Assembly: GCF_022024015.1 (NCBI RefSeq)
Contig: NZ_CP091786.1
Location: forward strand, 3,038,001 to 3,102,000
Reading direction: 5' to 3'
Source: Prevotella sp. E9-3
Lineage (GTDB): Bacteria > Bacteroidota > Bacteroidia > Bacteroidales > Bacteroidaceae
Length of the DNA stretch: 64,000 bases
Below are positions 1 through 8,073 of the stretch, piece after piece; the stretch's first letter is position 1, and every line of letters begins with the position of its first letter. The position numbers and the translations under genes were made by a program. The notes below the pieces were generated by a model. It saw only the letters and a list, made by a program, of their open reading frames with translations, did not search any database and was not told the origin of the DNA.

Positions 1-134
1 ATCAGGCTTTCATGCAGGCTGCCCAGCAGTGTCAGGGCATGACCGAGGAGCAGATGAAGGTGGCCCTGCGCTCACGCTTCGGCAACACGTTCTATTACAA
101 TTATTTCCTCATGCGCAACATGAAAACGTATTGA
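1..134 (+). CDS. C-terminal end of an unidentified protein (5' partial)
   Basis: The reading frame is open from the first base of the window (codons from position 3) and ends at a TGA at 132-134, giving the last 43 residues, which finish in MRNMKTY. The tail is helical-looking and rich in Gln, Met, Tyr and Phe. There is too little to identify a family. In Bacteroidales, genes beside this type of beta-propeller lipoprotein are often large membrane or TPR-like proteins of unknown function, but that is context only. The next gene starts 24 bp downstream on the same strand, so the two are probably co-transcribed. Confidence 0.6.
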   Translation, partial: QAFMQAAQQCQGMTEEQMKVALRSRFGNTFYYNYFLMRNMKTY

Positions 135-158
135 GAAATCGACAAATCGAGAAATGAA

Positions 159-1667
159 ATGAAAACAACGATCAACAAACTAATAGGCGGCATCATTCTG
201 GGAGCACTTCTCTGTGCTTGTCAGGGAGCGCACGTACCCGAATCCTTCACCCAGTTAGACAGCCAACCCGCCATCTACCCCGACTACGTGGGTGTTACTG
301 TTCCTCAGAACCTGGCACCCCTGCATTTTCAACTCACCACCGACTGTGAAGAGGTTGTGACGCGATTCACCGCCAAAGACGAGGAACTGGTGCTGGGCGG
401 ACAAAAAGTGTGTCCCGATCAGGATGAATGGCAAGCACTCGTCAGCAAAGCATTAGACGACAGTATCCTTGTCGAGATGTTTACACGAAGCGGAAAGCAA
501 TGGCAACGGTATGAACCTTTTGCCATCTACGTGTCGAAAGATTCTATCGACCCGTGGCTCACTTACCGCCTCATCTCGCCAAGCTATGTCACCTACGAGG
601 AACTAACCATCAACCAGCGTTGCCTTGAGAACTATGACGAGCGTGTAATCTACGACAACATACTCTGCTCTACCGAAACGAATGGTCAGTGCATCAACTG
701 CCACTACAGTCAGCTGGGCAATCCACAGCGCACCCTGTTTCATGCCCGACAGAACCTTGGAGGCACGATGCTCAACATCGACGGACAACTGAAAAAGGTG
801 AACCTGAAGACGGACAGCACACTCTCAGCTGGTGTCTATCCGGCCTGGCATCCGAAGCAGAACATCATTGCCTTCTCAACGAACAATACGATGCAGAGTT
901 TCCACACCCGCGACATCGACAAGATTGAAGTGCTGGATGCCCAGAGCGATCTGATTCTCTACGATCCGGAGACCAATCAGGTGGACATTATTGCCGACGA
1001 CAAGAACGAGTTTGAGACCTTTCCTTGCTGGACACCCGACGGCCGCTGGCTCTACTACTGCTCGGCCCACTTTGAATGGCGCGACAGCACCCAGGAGGAA
1101 AGCACTGAGTGCATTCTGCGGTATAAGGACATCAAATACAATGTCTATCGAAAGGCATTCAATCCCGAAACCCGCACCTTCGGTCCGCGTGAGAATGTGT
1201 TCATAGCCGACTCGCTGAATCTCAGTGCCACCCTTCCACGCATATCGCCCGACGGGCGGTTCCTGCTGTTGGCAGTGGGGCAATGGGGAACTTTCCACAT
1301 CTGGCACCGTGATGCCGACCTCTGGATGATGGATCTTCAAACCGGTCATTTAGGTCCCCTTAAAGGCATCAACAGCCCTTCGGTTGAATCGTTCCACAAC
1401 TTTAGTTCAAACGGGCGCTGGATTGTGGTGAGCAGTCGCCGTGATGATGGCAACTTCACCCGTCCCTTCTTTGCCCATTTCGACAAGGACGGAAAGGTAA
1501 CCAAGCCATTTGAACTGCCAACAGAAGATCCCAACTATCACCGCGAATTTATGAAGAGCTATAACGTGCCTGAGTTTATGCGCGGTCCCGTTGAAGTGAA
1601 ACCACAGGAGTTTGCCGACATGCTGAAAAAAGAGGCCACCCAGGCAAACTTCGGTGGAAGGAAGTAA
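159..1667 (+). CDS. TolB-like PD40 beta-propeller lipoprotein with a CxxCH motif
   Basis: A 502-residue protein predicted to be exported and lipidated. The N-terminus has a short basic region, a hydrophobic stretch and a lipobox (LCA|C, Cys21). The second half (about residues 225-450) contains WD40/PD40-type blades, seen as repeats such as YPAWHPKQNIIAFS, FPCWTPDGRWLYY and LPRISPDGRFLLL, as in TolB. A CxxCH sequence (Cys178, Cys181, His182) sits just before the propeller; that is the signature for covalent haem c attachment, although a single such motif is weak evidence. Role unknown; a periplasm-facing or surface binding protein is likely. It is followed after 25 bp by a sugar-kinase-like ATPase, probably in one operon. 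Start chosen because it directly precedes the signal peptide. Confidence 0.75.
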   Translation: MKTTINKLIGGIILGALLCACQGAHVPESFTQLDSQPAIYPDYVGVTVPQNLAPLHFQLTTDCEEVVTRFTAKDEELVLGGQKVCPDQDEWQALVSKALDDSILVEMFTRSGKQWQRYEPFAIYVSKDSIDPWLTYRLISPSYVTYEELTINQRCLENYDERVIYDNILCSTETNGQCINCHYSQLGNPQRTLFHARQNLGGTMLNIDGQLKKVNLKTDSTLSAGVYPAWHPKQNIIAFSTNNTMQSFHTRDIDKIEVLDAQSDLILYDPETNQVDIIADDKNEFETFPCWTPDGRWLYYCSAHFEWRDSTQEESTECILRYKDIKYNVYRKAFNPETRTFGPRENVFIADSLNLSATLPRISPDGRFLLLAVGQWGTFHIWHRDADLWMMDLQTGHLGPLKGINSPSVESFHNFSSNGRWIVVSSRRDDGNFTRPFFAHFDKDGKVTKPFELPTEDPNYHREFMKSYNVPEFMRGPVEVKPQEFADMLKKEATQANFGGRK

Positions 1668-1692
1668 TAATAACCCTTAAACACATAGTATT

Positions 1693-2589
1693 ATGATATT
1701 AATAGCTGATAGCGGAGGTACCAAGACCGATTGGACCCTACTCCATTCGCCCTATCCCACCCGTTGGGACGTTATACAGACTTTTCAGACACAAGGCATC
1801 AACCCCATTCATCAAACGCCAGAGGTAATCCGGAACATCATCGGACAGGAGGTGCTCTCGCAGTTATCTACCTTCTCGCGGGCATCGTCCATGGATACCC
1901 AGTTGCTGGAAAAGCCTCTGTTATCGCAGCTCGATGTGTTTTTCTATGGCAGCGGTTGCACACCTGTCCAAGTGCCTTTCATGAAACAGATACTGGGGCA
2001 GTTCTTCCCAGCTGAGAGAGTACAGGTATATAGCGACCTCATGGCCGCCGCACGCGCGCTGTGCCAGCACGACGCCGGCATTGCCTGTATCTTAGGAACG
2101 GGTGCCAACAGTTGTCTGTACGATGGTCAAGACATTATTCAGAACACCCCTGCCCTGGGTTATATCCTTGGTGATGAAGGGGGTGGAGCCGTATTGGGAC
2201 GTATGTTCATGAATGCCATCTTCAAGAACCCACAGTTTGCAACCATCCGCGACAGCTATCTGGCTGAAACAAAACTCACCCAGGCAGACATCATCAACAA
2301 GGTGTACCGCGAACCGATGGCCAACCGCTTCCTGGCCACCACCTCGCTGTTCATCTCCCAGCATATTGAGAATCCGCTGCTGCGCGACTTGGTGGTTCAG
2401 AACTTCCGCCAGTTCTTCCGCTGCAACATCATCCCCTACCATCGTCCCGACCTGCCCGTTCATTTCATCGGCAGTATGGCCTATTACTATCAGGAGCAAC
2501 TGGCTGCAGCTGCCGAACTTGAAGGTTTCCAACTAGGACTCATTGTAAAGAGCCCCATGGAAGGTCTTATTACCTACCACAGCGTGTAA
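1693..2589 (+). CDS. BadF/BadG/BcrA/BcrD-type ATPase, N-acetylglucosamine-kinase-like
   Basis: A 298-residue cytoplasmic protein of the ASKHA (actin/sugar kinase/Hsp70) fold. The phosphate-1 loop is at the very N-terminus (Asp6-Ser-Gly-Gly-Thr-Lys-Thr-Asp-Trp), the phosphate-2 motif is Gly135-Thr-Gly-Ala-Asn-Ser, and a glycine-rich segment (Gly160-Asp-Glu-Gly-Gly-Gly) follows. This arrangement is typical of the BadF family proteins that phosphorylate amino sugars such as N-acetylglucosamine, possibly for cell-wall recycling. The exact substrate cannot be read from the sequence. It lies 25 bp after the PD40 lipoprotein gene and appears to be its operon partner. Downstream lie a palindrome array and an insertion sequence. 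Confidence 0.75.
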   Translation: MILIADSGGTKTDWTLLHSPYPTRWDVIQTFQTQGINPIHQTPEVIRNIIGQEVLSQLSTFSRASSMDTQLLEKPLLSQLDVFFYGSGCTPVQVPFMKQILGQFFPAERVQVYSDLMAAARALCQHDAGIACILGTGANSCLYDGQDIIQNTPALGYILGDEGGGAVLGRMFMNAIFKNPQFATIRDSYLAETKLTQADIINKVYREPMANRFLATTSLFISQHIENPLLRDLVVQNFRQFFRCNIIPYHRPDLPVHFIGSMAYYYQEQLAAAAELEGFQLGLIVKSPMEGLITYHSV

Positions 2590-2621
2590 AACTGGAAGAC
2601 ACCCAAAGAAATCGCAAAATA

Positions 2622-2679
2622 AATTATAGCTATAATCACGACAATTATAGCTATAATTTTTCGAATTATAGCTATAATT
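2622..2679. repeat. Array 1: three 16-bp palindromes at 21-bp period
   Basis: Three copies of AATTATAGCTATAATT (the first ends in C) start at 2622, 2643 and 2664, separated by unrelated 5-bp spacers. Each is an inverted repeat centred on AG|CT. The array lies 32 bp past the stop of the BadF-like gene and its third unit runs into the target duplication of the insertion sequence. A second array of the same architecture but different core lies at 4466-4523. Function unknown; a 3'-end or protein-binding role is possible. Confidence 0.85.
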
Positions 2680-2680
2680 T
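2676..2680. repeat. Target-site duplication, left copy (AATTT)
   Basis: AATTT immediately outside the left terminal repeat; the same five bases lie immediately outside the right terminal repeat at 4369-4373. The left copy is also the end of the third palindrome of array 1, so the element inserted at the edge of that array. Confidence 0.8.
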
Positions 2681-2789
2681 ACTAAAGTTTCCCACTTGCC
2701 ATTTTATAGGCTTTTTCAAATGATTGTATCTTGTAATTTACAGATAAACAATTCATTAACATTTTGCAAACGTAAGTTAATGCTCTATA

Positions 2790-4232
2790 TCAATAGTCTG
2801 CTACAGCATCTAATGGTGACAAAGCAAGTAGGATTGCTTCAAGCTCATCAACAGTCTGTGTACCTTCCATCAAATTCTCCATGGTATCAGCCACATTGAT
2901 GCAGAGTTTTACTGCCAACACGTTAAGCAGATTCTTGATGATCTCCAGTGTACGGCGCCATTGAGTGAGCTCAAACAATTCTCGTCTTGTCTCACGGAAC
3001 AACTCTCCAAGTGCTTCATACTGGTTGAACCGCTGGCCCAATGTCAGCACCATGTGCGTCATAAGACAGAGCGTGCAGTCGGCAATTTGCTCGTCGAAAT
3101 CTGTACCCTGGTATGAGCCAAGTCCAAGATATTGCCGGCACTCCTTTATCAGCACTTCTATATTCCAGCGTATTTGGTATATCTCAAAGGCTTCCACAAA
3201 CTTCATGTGGGTGTCCGTCGTGACAATAGCGTCCCAATTCTTATTCCGTCCGACTCTGATGAAGAATATCTTCACACATGTATCCCCCATCATCACCCGT
3301 TGCTCGAAATACATGCACTTATACTTGCGGCACACAACAGCCTCACGCTCGTGCAAGGATATAAGCTCATGAACATTGTATCTGCGTGAGCCGACTGCAT
3401 ACTTGTCCTTTCCCATGGCAAGACGGCCTACGACATGTATCGCTCCACCTGCTATCTTCCTTATAGCGCAAACCAATGGAGGCTTCACAAACCACGTGTC
3501 CATCAGTGCATAAGCAGCACAAATGCCAAACTTATAAGCCCTCTCTATCATTTTGGCTACGTTGTCATTCTTCTTGGCATCCAGTTCCTTAAAACGCTCA
3601 TAGTCAGGATTGCTTTCGCTACGCTCTTTGTGGAACTGCATGGAACGTTCTTTCTTTGAGAGGCTGAAGTCTTCTTTCTTTCCTGCTTCCCGATGCATAG
3701 ATAAGTCTACTGTATATGTACTGCGTCCATCGAAGAACGCGAGCAGGAGCAGCTTGTAACCGAGTACACACTTGCCAAGGACATGGTCAAACACTCGACT
3801 AAGCCCCTCGAAGTGTAGCCCGGTTTTGGTCACAGTTGTGTCATCAACAATATAGCATTTTGGCGCTTCGGTCTCCTCTGCATTTTCTTTGCGTACTATG
3901 CTTTGAAAACGCCGTGCCATAGATAGCTGCAGAATCTGCCAGTTCATTTCCGAACGAGCCAACAGACGGTAGAAGCAATTTTTGCCGACCTCAAGAACAC
4001 CATGGAACTTTGTTAGTGACAAGGAGCCTATTGTCTCACCAAGAATACGGAAAACCATCATGGCCAGAATCTGCTCTGCCATATCTCGCCCGCGCATTTT
4101 GTCCAAAGAGTGTTTGGAGAGGATTCTGCCTATGCCAAAACACCTCATGAAGTGCATTATTGCGTCACTAGTCTCACTTTTAACACTCAATATCTTGGTC
4201 AACTCACCGATTTTGTTTAATTTTGCAAACAT
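2790..4232 (-). CDS. IS4-family transposase (DDE)
   Basis: A 480-residue transposase from the ATG at 4230-4232; an upstream in-frame TTG at 4289 is a less likely start because it lies within the -7 box region (CAAAGATA on the plus strand, 4279-4286). The catalytic acidic residues of an IS4-type DDE nuclease can be placed: Asp in YIVDDTTVTKTG (about residue 130), Asp in ALMDTWF, and the YREK-like block YQIRWNIEVLIKECRQYLG carrying the Glu. Length and motif order are usual for IS4-family enzymes (PF01609-type). It catalyses cut-and-paste transposition of its own element. No frameshift or internal stop is visible, so the element may still be active. Confidence 0.9.
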   Translation of the reverse strand: MFAKLNKIGELTKILSVKSETSDAIMHFMRCFGIGRILSKHSLDKMRGRDMAEQILAMMVFRILGETIGSLSLTKFHGVLEVGKNCFYRLLARSEMNWQILQLSMARRFQSIVRKENAEETEAPKCYIVDDTTVTKTGLHFEGLSRVFDHVLGKCVLGYKLLLLAFFDGRSTYTVDLSMHREAGKKEDFSLSKKERSMQFHKERSESNPDYERFKELDAKKNDNVAKMIERAYKFGICAAYALMDTWFVKPPLVCAIRKIAGGAIHVVGRLAMGKDKYAVGSRRYNVHELISLHEREAVVCRKYKCMYFEQRVMMGDTCVKIFFIRVGRNKNWDAIVTTDTHMKFVEAFEIYQIRWNIEVLIKECRQYLGLGSYQGTDFDEQIADCTLCLMTHMVLTLGQRFNQYEALGELFRETRRELFELTQWRRTLEIIKNLLNVLAVKLCINVADTMENLMEGTQTVDELEAILLALSPLDAVADY

Positions 4233-4278
4233 ATAAGGAATGTTTAATTGTTTATGTATCAATGATTTATTTGCACTA

Positions 4279-4286
4279 CAAAGATA
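4279..4286 (-). promoter_or_regulatory. Putative -7 box of the transposase gene
   Basis: Minus-strand TATCTTTG matches the Bacteroidetes -7 consensus TAnnTTTG and lies 47 bp upstream of the preferred transposase ATG. No clear -33 TTG at the usual spacing. Confidence 0.45.
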
Positions 4287-4465
4287 CAAAAACTTTTGGA
4301 CATTCCTTCTTTTTTCCTTGTGTTTTAAGGCCTTAAGTACGATTTATATGCAAGTGGGAAACTTTAGTAATTTATTTCTACCGATGAACTATTGAAGCAG
4401 AAGAGTTATTCTGTTACTTAGCAATAGTTCGCTTTTCAAAAAGCAATGCAATGAGGGGTAAAATA

Positions 4466-4523
4466 AATTTTGGCCAGAATTTCTGAAATTCTGGCCAAAA
4501 TTCAAAAAATAATGGCCAAAATT
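4466..4523. repeat. Array 2: three 16-bp palindromes at 21-bp period, TGGCCA core
   Basis: Units AATTTTGGCCAGAATT (4466), AATTCTGGCCAAAATT (4487) and AATAATGGCCAAAATT (4508) are separated by 5-bp spacers, giving an exact 21-bp period. Units 1 and 2 together also form a perfect 37-bp palindrome (18-bp arms around T4484). The array directly abuts the stop codon (4524-4526) of the leftward lipoprotein gene, so it would be in its 3' untranslated RNA. The geometry is identical to array 1 although the core differs. Confidence 0.85.
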
Positions 4524-6239
4524 CTAATTGGAAGAATTCAGCATATTGCTCACCATATAATAATTAATCAGCTCTTTGCCATATAAAGCAAAGATAACAG
4601 AATTGTATTCATCATAAAAACCGTTATTGACAATTGCTTGGAGAAGTTCATTTCTCTCAGTTAATCTATGCTCCTTATCATAGATCTTGGCCAAGACAAA
4701 GCGGGCAATATCGGCTGAAAGCAATGCCATTTGTTCAGCAGATTGACAATTGCCTACACGATGTTCGCCCAGGTTGGCGATAGCTTTCTTGAGTTCAGGC
4801 TCCAACTCTGAAAGACTAACCTCACGTCCATTATTGTAGTCAAAATAATAATCACGATCGGCCTTTATCAAAGCCAATGCCAGATAGACATTTAGCACAT
4901 CGTCCAGGTGGTAATCGATCACATCTCTGCCATTCAGATACCTCTCTCTGAAAATTCTTGTAACTTCATCAACAACACTATCGTAATAATTCCGGATAAA
5001 TCCATTTGCAACATTCTCAAAGAACTGACTTCCTATACCAGTAAGGAACCTACCATTGGGGTAAGCCGCTTGGGAAATACTAATTTTTGCAACAACATTA
5101 TCCATAAAGTCATAGAGACAGACCGTGGTCGGCCATACGCTTCTAGATTCCGTAGGCTTAATGGTGACAATGAGCGTTTGATTGTCTTTCAGTTCTTTTT
5201 CTAATGAAACAGAACCAACATAAGTCAAACATCTTTCGCTTTCAGTCGAATTCGTTTCTTCTTTTCTCGGTGTCAGATAGAGCTGAACGTCACTGGTGAA
5301 GGTTATCTGATAGGTACCGCCTTCTGCAGGTGCCTCTATATGGTCTGTACTGAGATTAAGTGGTTTTGAAGGATCGTGGGCTTCATCGCCAACCACTCCA
5401 TTACCATCCCAATCGCCATAGTTAATCAGATCTTTAACTGTGATGTCACGTCCCAGCTGCTTATAGCGCTCAACAAGATGTTTGCTAATATTGTCAAGTT
5501 TGTCAACCAAATTTTCAAGGTCTTTACTGAACTGGGCCTTGTTTGCTTCAATAAACTGGCCATCATCAGCGAAATCGGCACATAGCTTTGCCAGATACTC
5601 CGTAAACTCAGCCTCGCTGCGATTGCCCAAAAGAAGTGAGGAGAAGACAATGAGCGCAGCAGCCTCGTCGGTACCGGCTGCCACGGAGAATTGTGATGCA
5701 TCCGTTGTGTTGAACTTCTGCAATCCGAAATCCCTGAACAACTCTTCTTGCGCCTGAGCATTCGCTTCCTTGAAACTTTTTCCTTCCTCAACGAGGTTCA
5801 TGATGCGCTGATACTTCAGATGGGTGAGCAGATTGACGTTCACCGTAGCCTTATCCTGAAGGTCAACAACACTCTGCAGCGTAATCTGTCCATTGGAAAG
5901 TTTACCCTTATACTCATTATAGAAATAGCCATTCACACTGAGACGGGCGTAGGGCTGTTCGAACTTCTCGGGCGAGAAAGTGAACGAGCCGGCATCATCG
6001 GTAATCGTGGTAGAATAGGTACTGCCTATGGCCTTCAACTGATCGTTCATTGGCTGCATGTTGATAGTAGAGCCGCTTATGAAAGGACCTTTCTCTACCT
6101 GACCTTTCACAATAAGTTCGGAAGGCGTAAAATTGGAATCGCCTGAGCCACCATTTTCTTTGGTAATGTCGTTATCGTCATCACCACAACCACTAACAGC
6201 TAAAACTGCAAACAGAAATAAAAACTTACAGTTTTTCAT
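4524..6239 (-). CDS. Large lipoprotein with a BACON-like domain
   Basis: A 571-residue predicted lipoprotein: signal peptide with lipobox VSG|C at about residue 18, followed by an acidic, Asn/Gly-rich linker. Residues about 40-120 resemble a carboxypeptidase-regulatory/transthyretin-like beta domain (a K-G-Q-V-E-K-G-P-F opening followed by beta strands). Residues about 295-390 (LNLSTDHIEAPAEGGTYQITFTS) look like a BACON domain, common in Bacteroidetes surface glycan-binding proteins. The C-terminal 180 residues are helical and not recognised. Function unknown; surface or periplasmic binding is the family-level guess. It starts 23 bp after the kinase gene and probably shares its transcript. 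Its stop codon touches palindrome array 2. Confidence 0.65.
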   Translation of the reverse strand: MKNCKFLFLFAVLAVSGCGDDDNDITKENGGSGDSNFTPSELIVKGQVEKGPFISGSTINMQPMNDQLKAIGSTYSTTITDDAGSFTFSPEKFEQPYARLSVNGYFYNEYKGKLSNGQITLQSVVDLQDKATVNVNLLTHLKYQRIMNLVEEGKSFKEANAQAQEELFRDFGLQKFNTTDASQFSVAAGTDEAAALIVFSSLLLGNRSEAEFTEYLAKLCADFADDGQFIEANKAQFSKDLENLVDKLDNISKHLVERYKQLGRDITVKDLINYGDWDGNGVVGDEAHDPSKPLNLSTDHIEAPAEGGTYQITFTSDVQLYLTPRKEETNSTESERCLTYVGSVSLEKELKDNQTLIVTIKPTESRSVWPTTVCLYDFMDNVVAKISISQAAYPNGRFLTGIGSQFFENVANGFIRNYYDSVVDEVTRIFRERYLNGRDVIDYHLDDVLNVYLALALIKADRDYYFDYNNGREVSLSELEPELKKAIANLGEHRVGNCQSAEQMALLSADIARFVLAKIYDKEHRLTERNELLQAIVNNGFYDEYNSVIFALYGKELINYYMVSNMLNSSN

Positions 6240-6262
6240 TACTTATACTTATAATATGACTA

Positions 6263-7924
6263 TTAATACTCGAACGATGAACCGCCAAGGAACTCACGCA
6301 ACAGCGAGGTGGGCGGAATTTGTGCTTCTGGAATAGGTTTGATATAGCGGAGGAATTTGCGAAGACGATAGGCCTCGGCATACTCAGGGCAGTTCTCGGG
6401 CACTTGCTCTAACAGAGGTTCGGCCTGACTCTTGATAACGGCCAATTCAAAGAGCATGGCCGAATTGAACATCACATCGGCATTTTCCTGGAAAGGGAAT
6501 ATCCACTTATTCTCGCCCTTGCGAACAGAAGGCCAGCGACGGATAGTTTCGCGAGCATCAACACCACGATACTTATGGTCGCGGATGATGCGACGCAACA
6601 AACGGTTGTCGGTAGTGGGGATATAGTTGTGGTTGTCCAACAGAAGGGTGGTCAGGGCCGATGCATAGACGCGGAATTTCAACTCGTCGGGAATCTGAGC
6701 CGTGAGTTCCGGGTTCAAGGCATGAATACCTTCAACGACAAGGACTTCTTCAGGACTCAAACGAAGTTTTTTGCCGCTCCATTCACTTCTGCCCTCCTGG
6801 AAATTGTAGCGGGGAAGTTCGACCTCCTCCCCACGGAAGAGGGCGGCCAGCTGCTCGTTCAGCAACGGGATATTCAGTGCATAGATGCTCTCAAAGTCGT
6901 AGTCACCCGTTTCATCGCGCGGTGTCTGGTCGCGATCCAGAAAATAGTCGTCGAGCGAGATGGGCACCGGCTTGATGCCATTGGTGATAAGCTGAACGGA
7001 AAGGCGCTTACAAGTAGTGGTCTTACCACTTGACGAAGGACCGGCAATGAGTACCATACGGATGCCGCGGCGATGGGCTATCTCTTCGGCAATCTTCGAT
7101 ATTTTCTTTTCCTGTAGGGCTTCGCTCACCTGAATCAGCAGATTGGTCTTACCATCAGTAATGGCTTCATTCAAATCGCCAATGGTACGCATGCCCATGA
7201 TATTCTGCCATGAATGGTGCTCCTTGAAAATACCGAACATCTTGTCCTGCATCACTATCTCGCCCAGTTCTTCTGGATTATCGCGTGAGGGAAGACGGAG
7301 CAGCAAACCGTCATAGTACTTCTCAAGACCGAAAAGATAAAGCTGGGAAGTGTTGGTGAGCAACGAGCCGTAATAATAGTCGTAATACTCATCAATGTCG
7401 TAGAAGGTGGTATAGAGTGATCCGGAGCTCTTCAGCAGTTTCACCTTCGAGAAAGTATGAAGGAAGGTAAACATGCGGATGGCCTCCTCGGTGGTGGTTT
7501 CATGACGGTGAATGGGAATGGCCTGGTCGATGATTTCCTGCATGCGCTTGCGAATTTTTCCGGCATCCTCAAGACTCACGGGATGACCGATATCGAGATC
7601 AACATAATAGCCATTGCTCACGGGAATATCAATGCTCACCTTGCATTTATCATACAAATCGTGAACAGCCTTGCAAAGCACAAAAAACAGGGTGCGGGTG
7701 TAGGCACGAATGCCGGAAGGTGAAGTGATATCAAGGAATTCTACCGACTTAGCCTTATAGATGCGGTAGTGCATTCCCTCTACCTTATTATTGACATGGG
7801 CACTGACAGGACCGTGAGGAAGGCTCAGACCGGTCATGGCGTAGAGTTCTTCAAGATTGCTGCCCAAAGGTAATTCGTATTCGGTATTGTTATTGATACA
7901 TAGAATTTTTACTGTTTGTTCCAT
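6263..7924 (-). CDS. Nucleoside (uridine-type) kinase with N-terminal TGS-like domain
   Basis: A 553-residue protein starting at the ATG at 7922-7924; the longer reading frame upstream is rejected because the TGS-like domain begins right at MEQTVKIL and a promoter box lies at 7980-7987. Residues 1-65 resemble a TGS domain and the following region the threonyl-tRNA-synthetase second domain (HRHETTTEEAIRMF-type sequence). The C-terminal half is a phosphoribulokinase/uridine-kinase P-loop domain with Walker A Gly295-Pro-Ser-Ser-Ser-Gly-Lys301-Thr and the downstream SLDDYFLDRDQTPRD loop. It should phosphorylate a nucleoside or similar alcohol using ATP in the cytoplasm; the true substrate of this fused family is not established. 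The next gene downstream is the lipoprotein at 4524. Confidence 0.8.
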   Translation of the reverse strand: MEQTVKILCINNNTEYELPLGSNLEELYAMTGLSLPHGPVSAHVNNKVEGMHYRIYKAKSVEFLDITSPSGIRAYTRTLFFVLCKAVHDLYDKCKVSIDIPVSNGYYVDLDIGHPVSLEDAGKIRKRMQEIIDQAIPIHRHETTTEEAIRMFTFLHTFSKVKLLKSSGSLYTTFYDIDEYYDYYYGSLLTNTSQLYLFGLEKYYDGLLLRLPSRDNPEELGEIVMQDKMFGIFKEHHSWQNIMGMRTIGDLNEAITDGKTNLLIQVSEALQEKKISKIAEEIAHRRGIRMVLIAGPSSSGKTTTCKRLSVQLITNGIKPVPISLDDYFLDRDQTPRDETGDYDFESIYALNIPLLNEQLAALFRGEEVELPRYNFQEGRSEWSGKKLRLSPEEVLVVEGIHALNPELTAQIPDELKFRVYASALTTLLLDNHNYIPTTDNRLLRRIIRDHKYRGVDARETIRRWPSVRKGENKWIFPFQENADVMFNSAMLFELAVIKSQAEPLLEQVPENCPEYAEAYRLRKFLRYIKPIPEAQIPPTSLLREFLGGSSFEY

Positions 7925-7979
7925 AAGCTTTTTTATAACGAGATAATTCGTTGAAATAGGTTTGTACAACAAGTTTCTG

Positions 7980-7987
7980 CAAAGATA
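7980..7987 (-). promoter_or_regulatory. Putative -7 box of the nucleoside kinase operon
   Basis: Minus-strand TATCTTTG, 55 bp upstream of the kinase ATG. It is back to back with the plus-strand box at 8031-8038, giving a divergent promoter region. Confidence 0.5.
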
Positions 7988-8030
7988 ATAAAAAAAGCGT
8001 AGTGAAAACTACATTATCGATTTTTTTTTG

Positions 8031-8038
8031 TATTTTTG
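8031..8038 (+). promoter_or_regulatory. Putative -7 box of the Na/Pi cotransporter gene
   Basis: TATTTTTG fits TAnnTTTG and lies 35 bp upstream of the ATG at 8074. Because it sits downstream of the in-frame ATG at 8002, it favours 8074 as the real start. Confidence 0.55.
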
Positions 8039-8073
8039 TGCCGTTAATTAGCAAACAATATACTACTATACAT

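Larger units (their letters stand above)
2681..4368 (-). mobile_element. Intact IS4-family insertion sequence (about 1.69 kb)
   Basis: The element is bounded by perfect 19-bp terminal inverted repeats: ACTAAAGTTTCCCACTTGC at 2681-2699 and its complement at 4350-4368. The 5-bp sequence AATTT directly flanks both ends (2676-2680 and 4369-4373), as expected for a target-site duplication. It holds a single leftward transposase gene that appears complete. The element has inserted between palindrome array 1 and the lipoprotein gene, in the intergenic space between two convergent genes, so no gene appears disrupted. Confidence 0.92.

Noticed and set aside
876..1349. 157-codon minus-strand open frame
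   Set aside because: Antisense to the PD40 lipoprotein, which has a signal peptide and propeller motifs.
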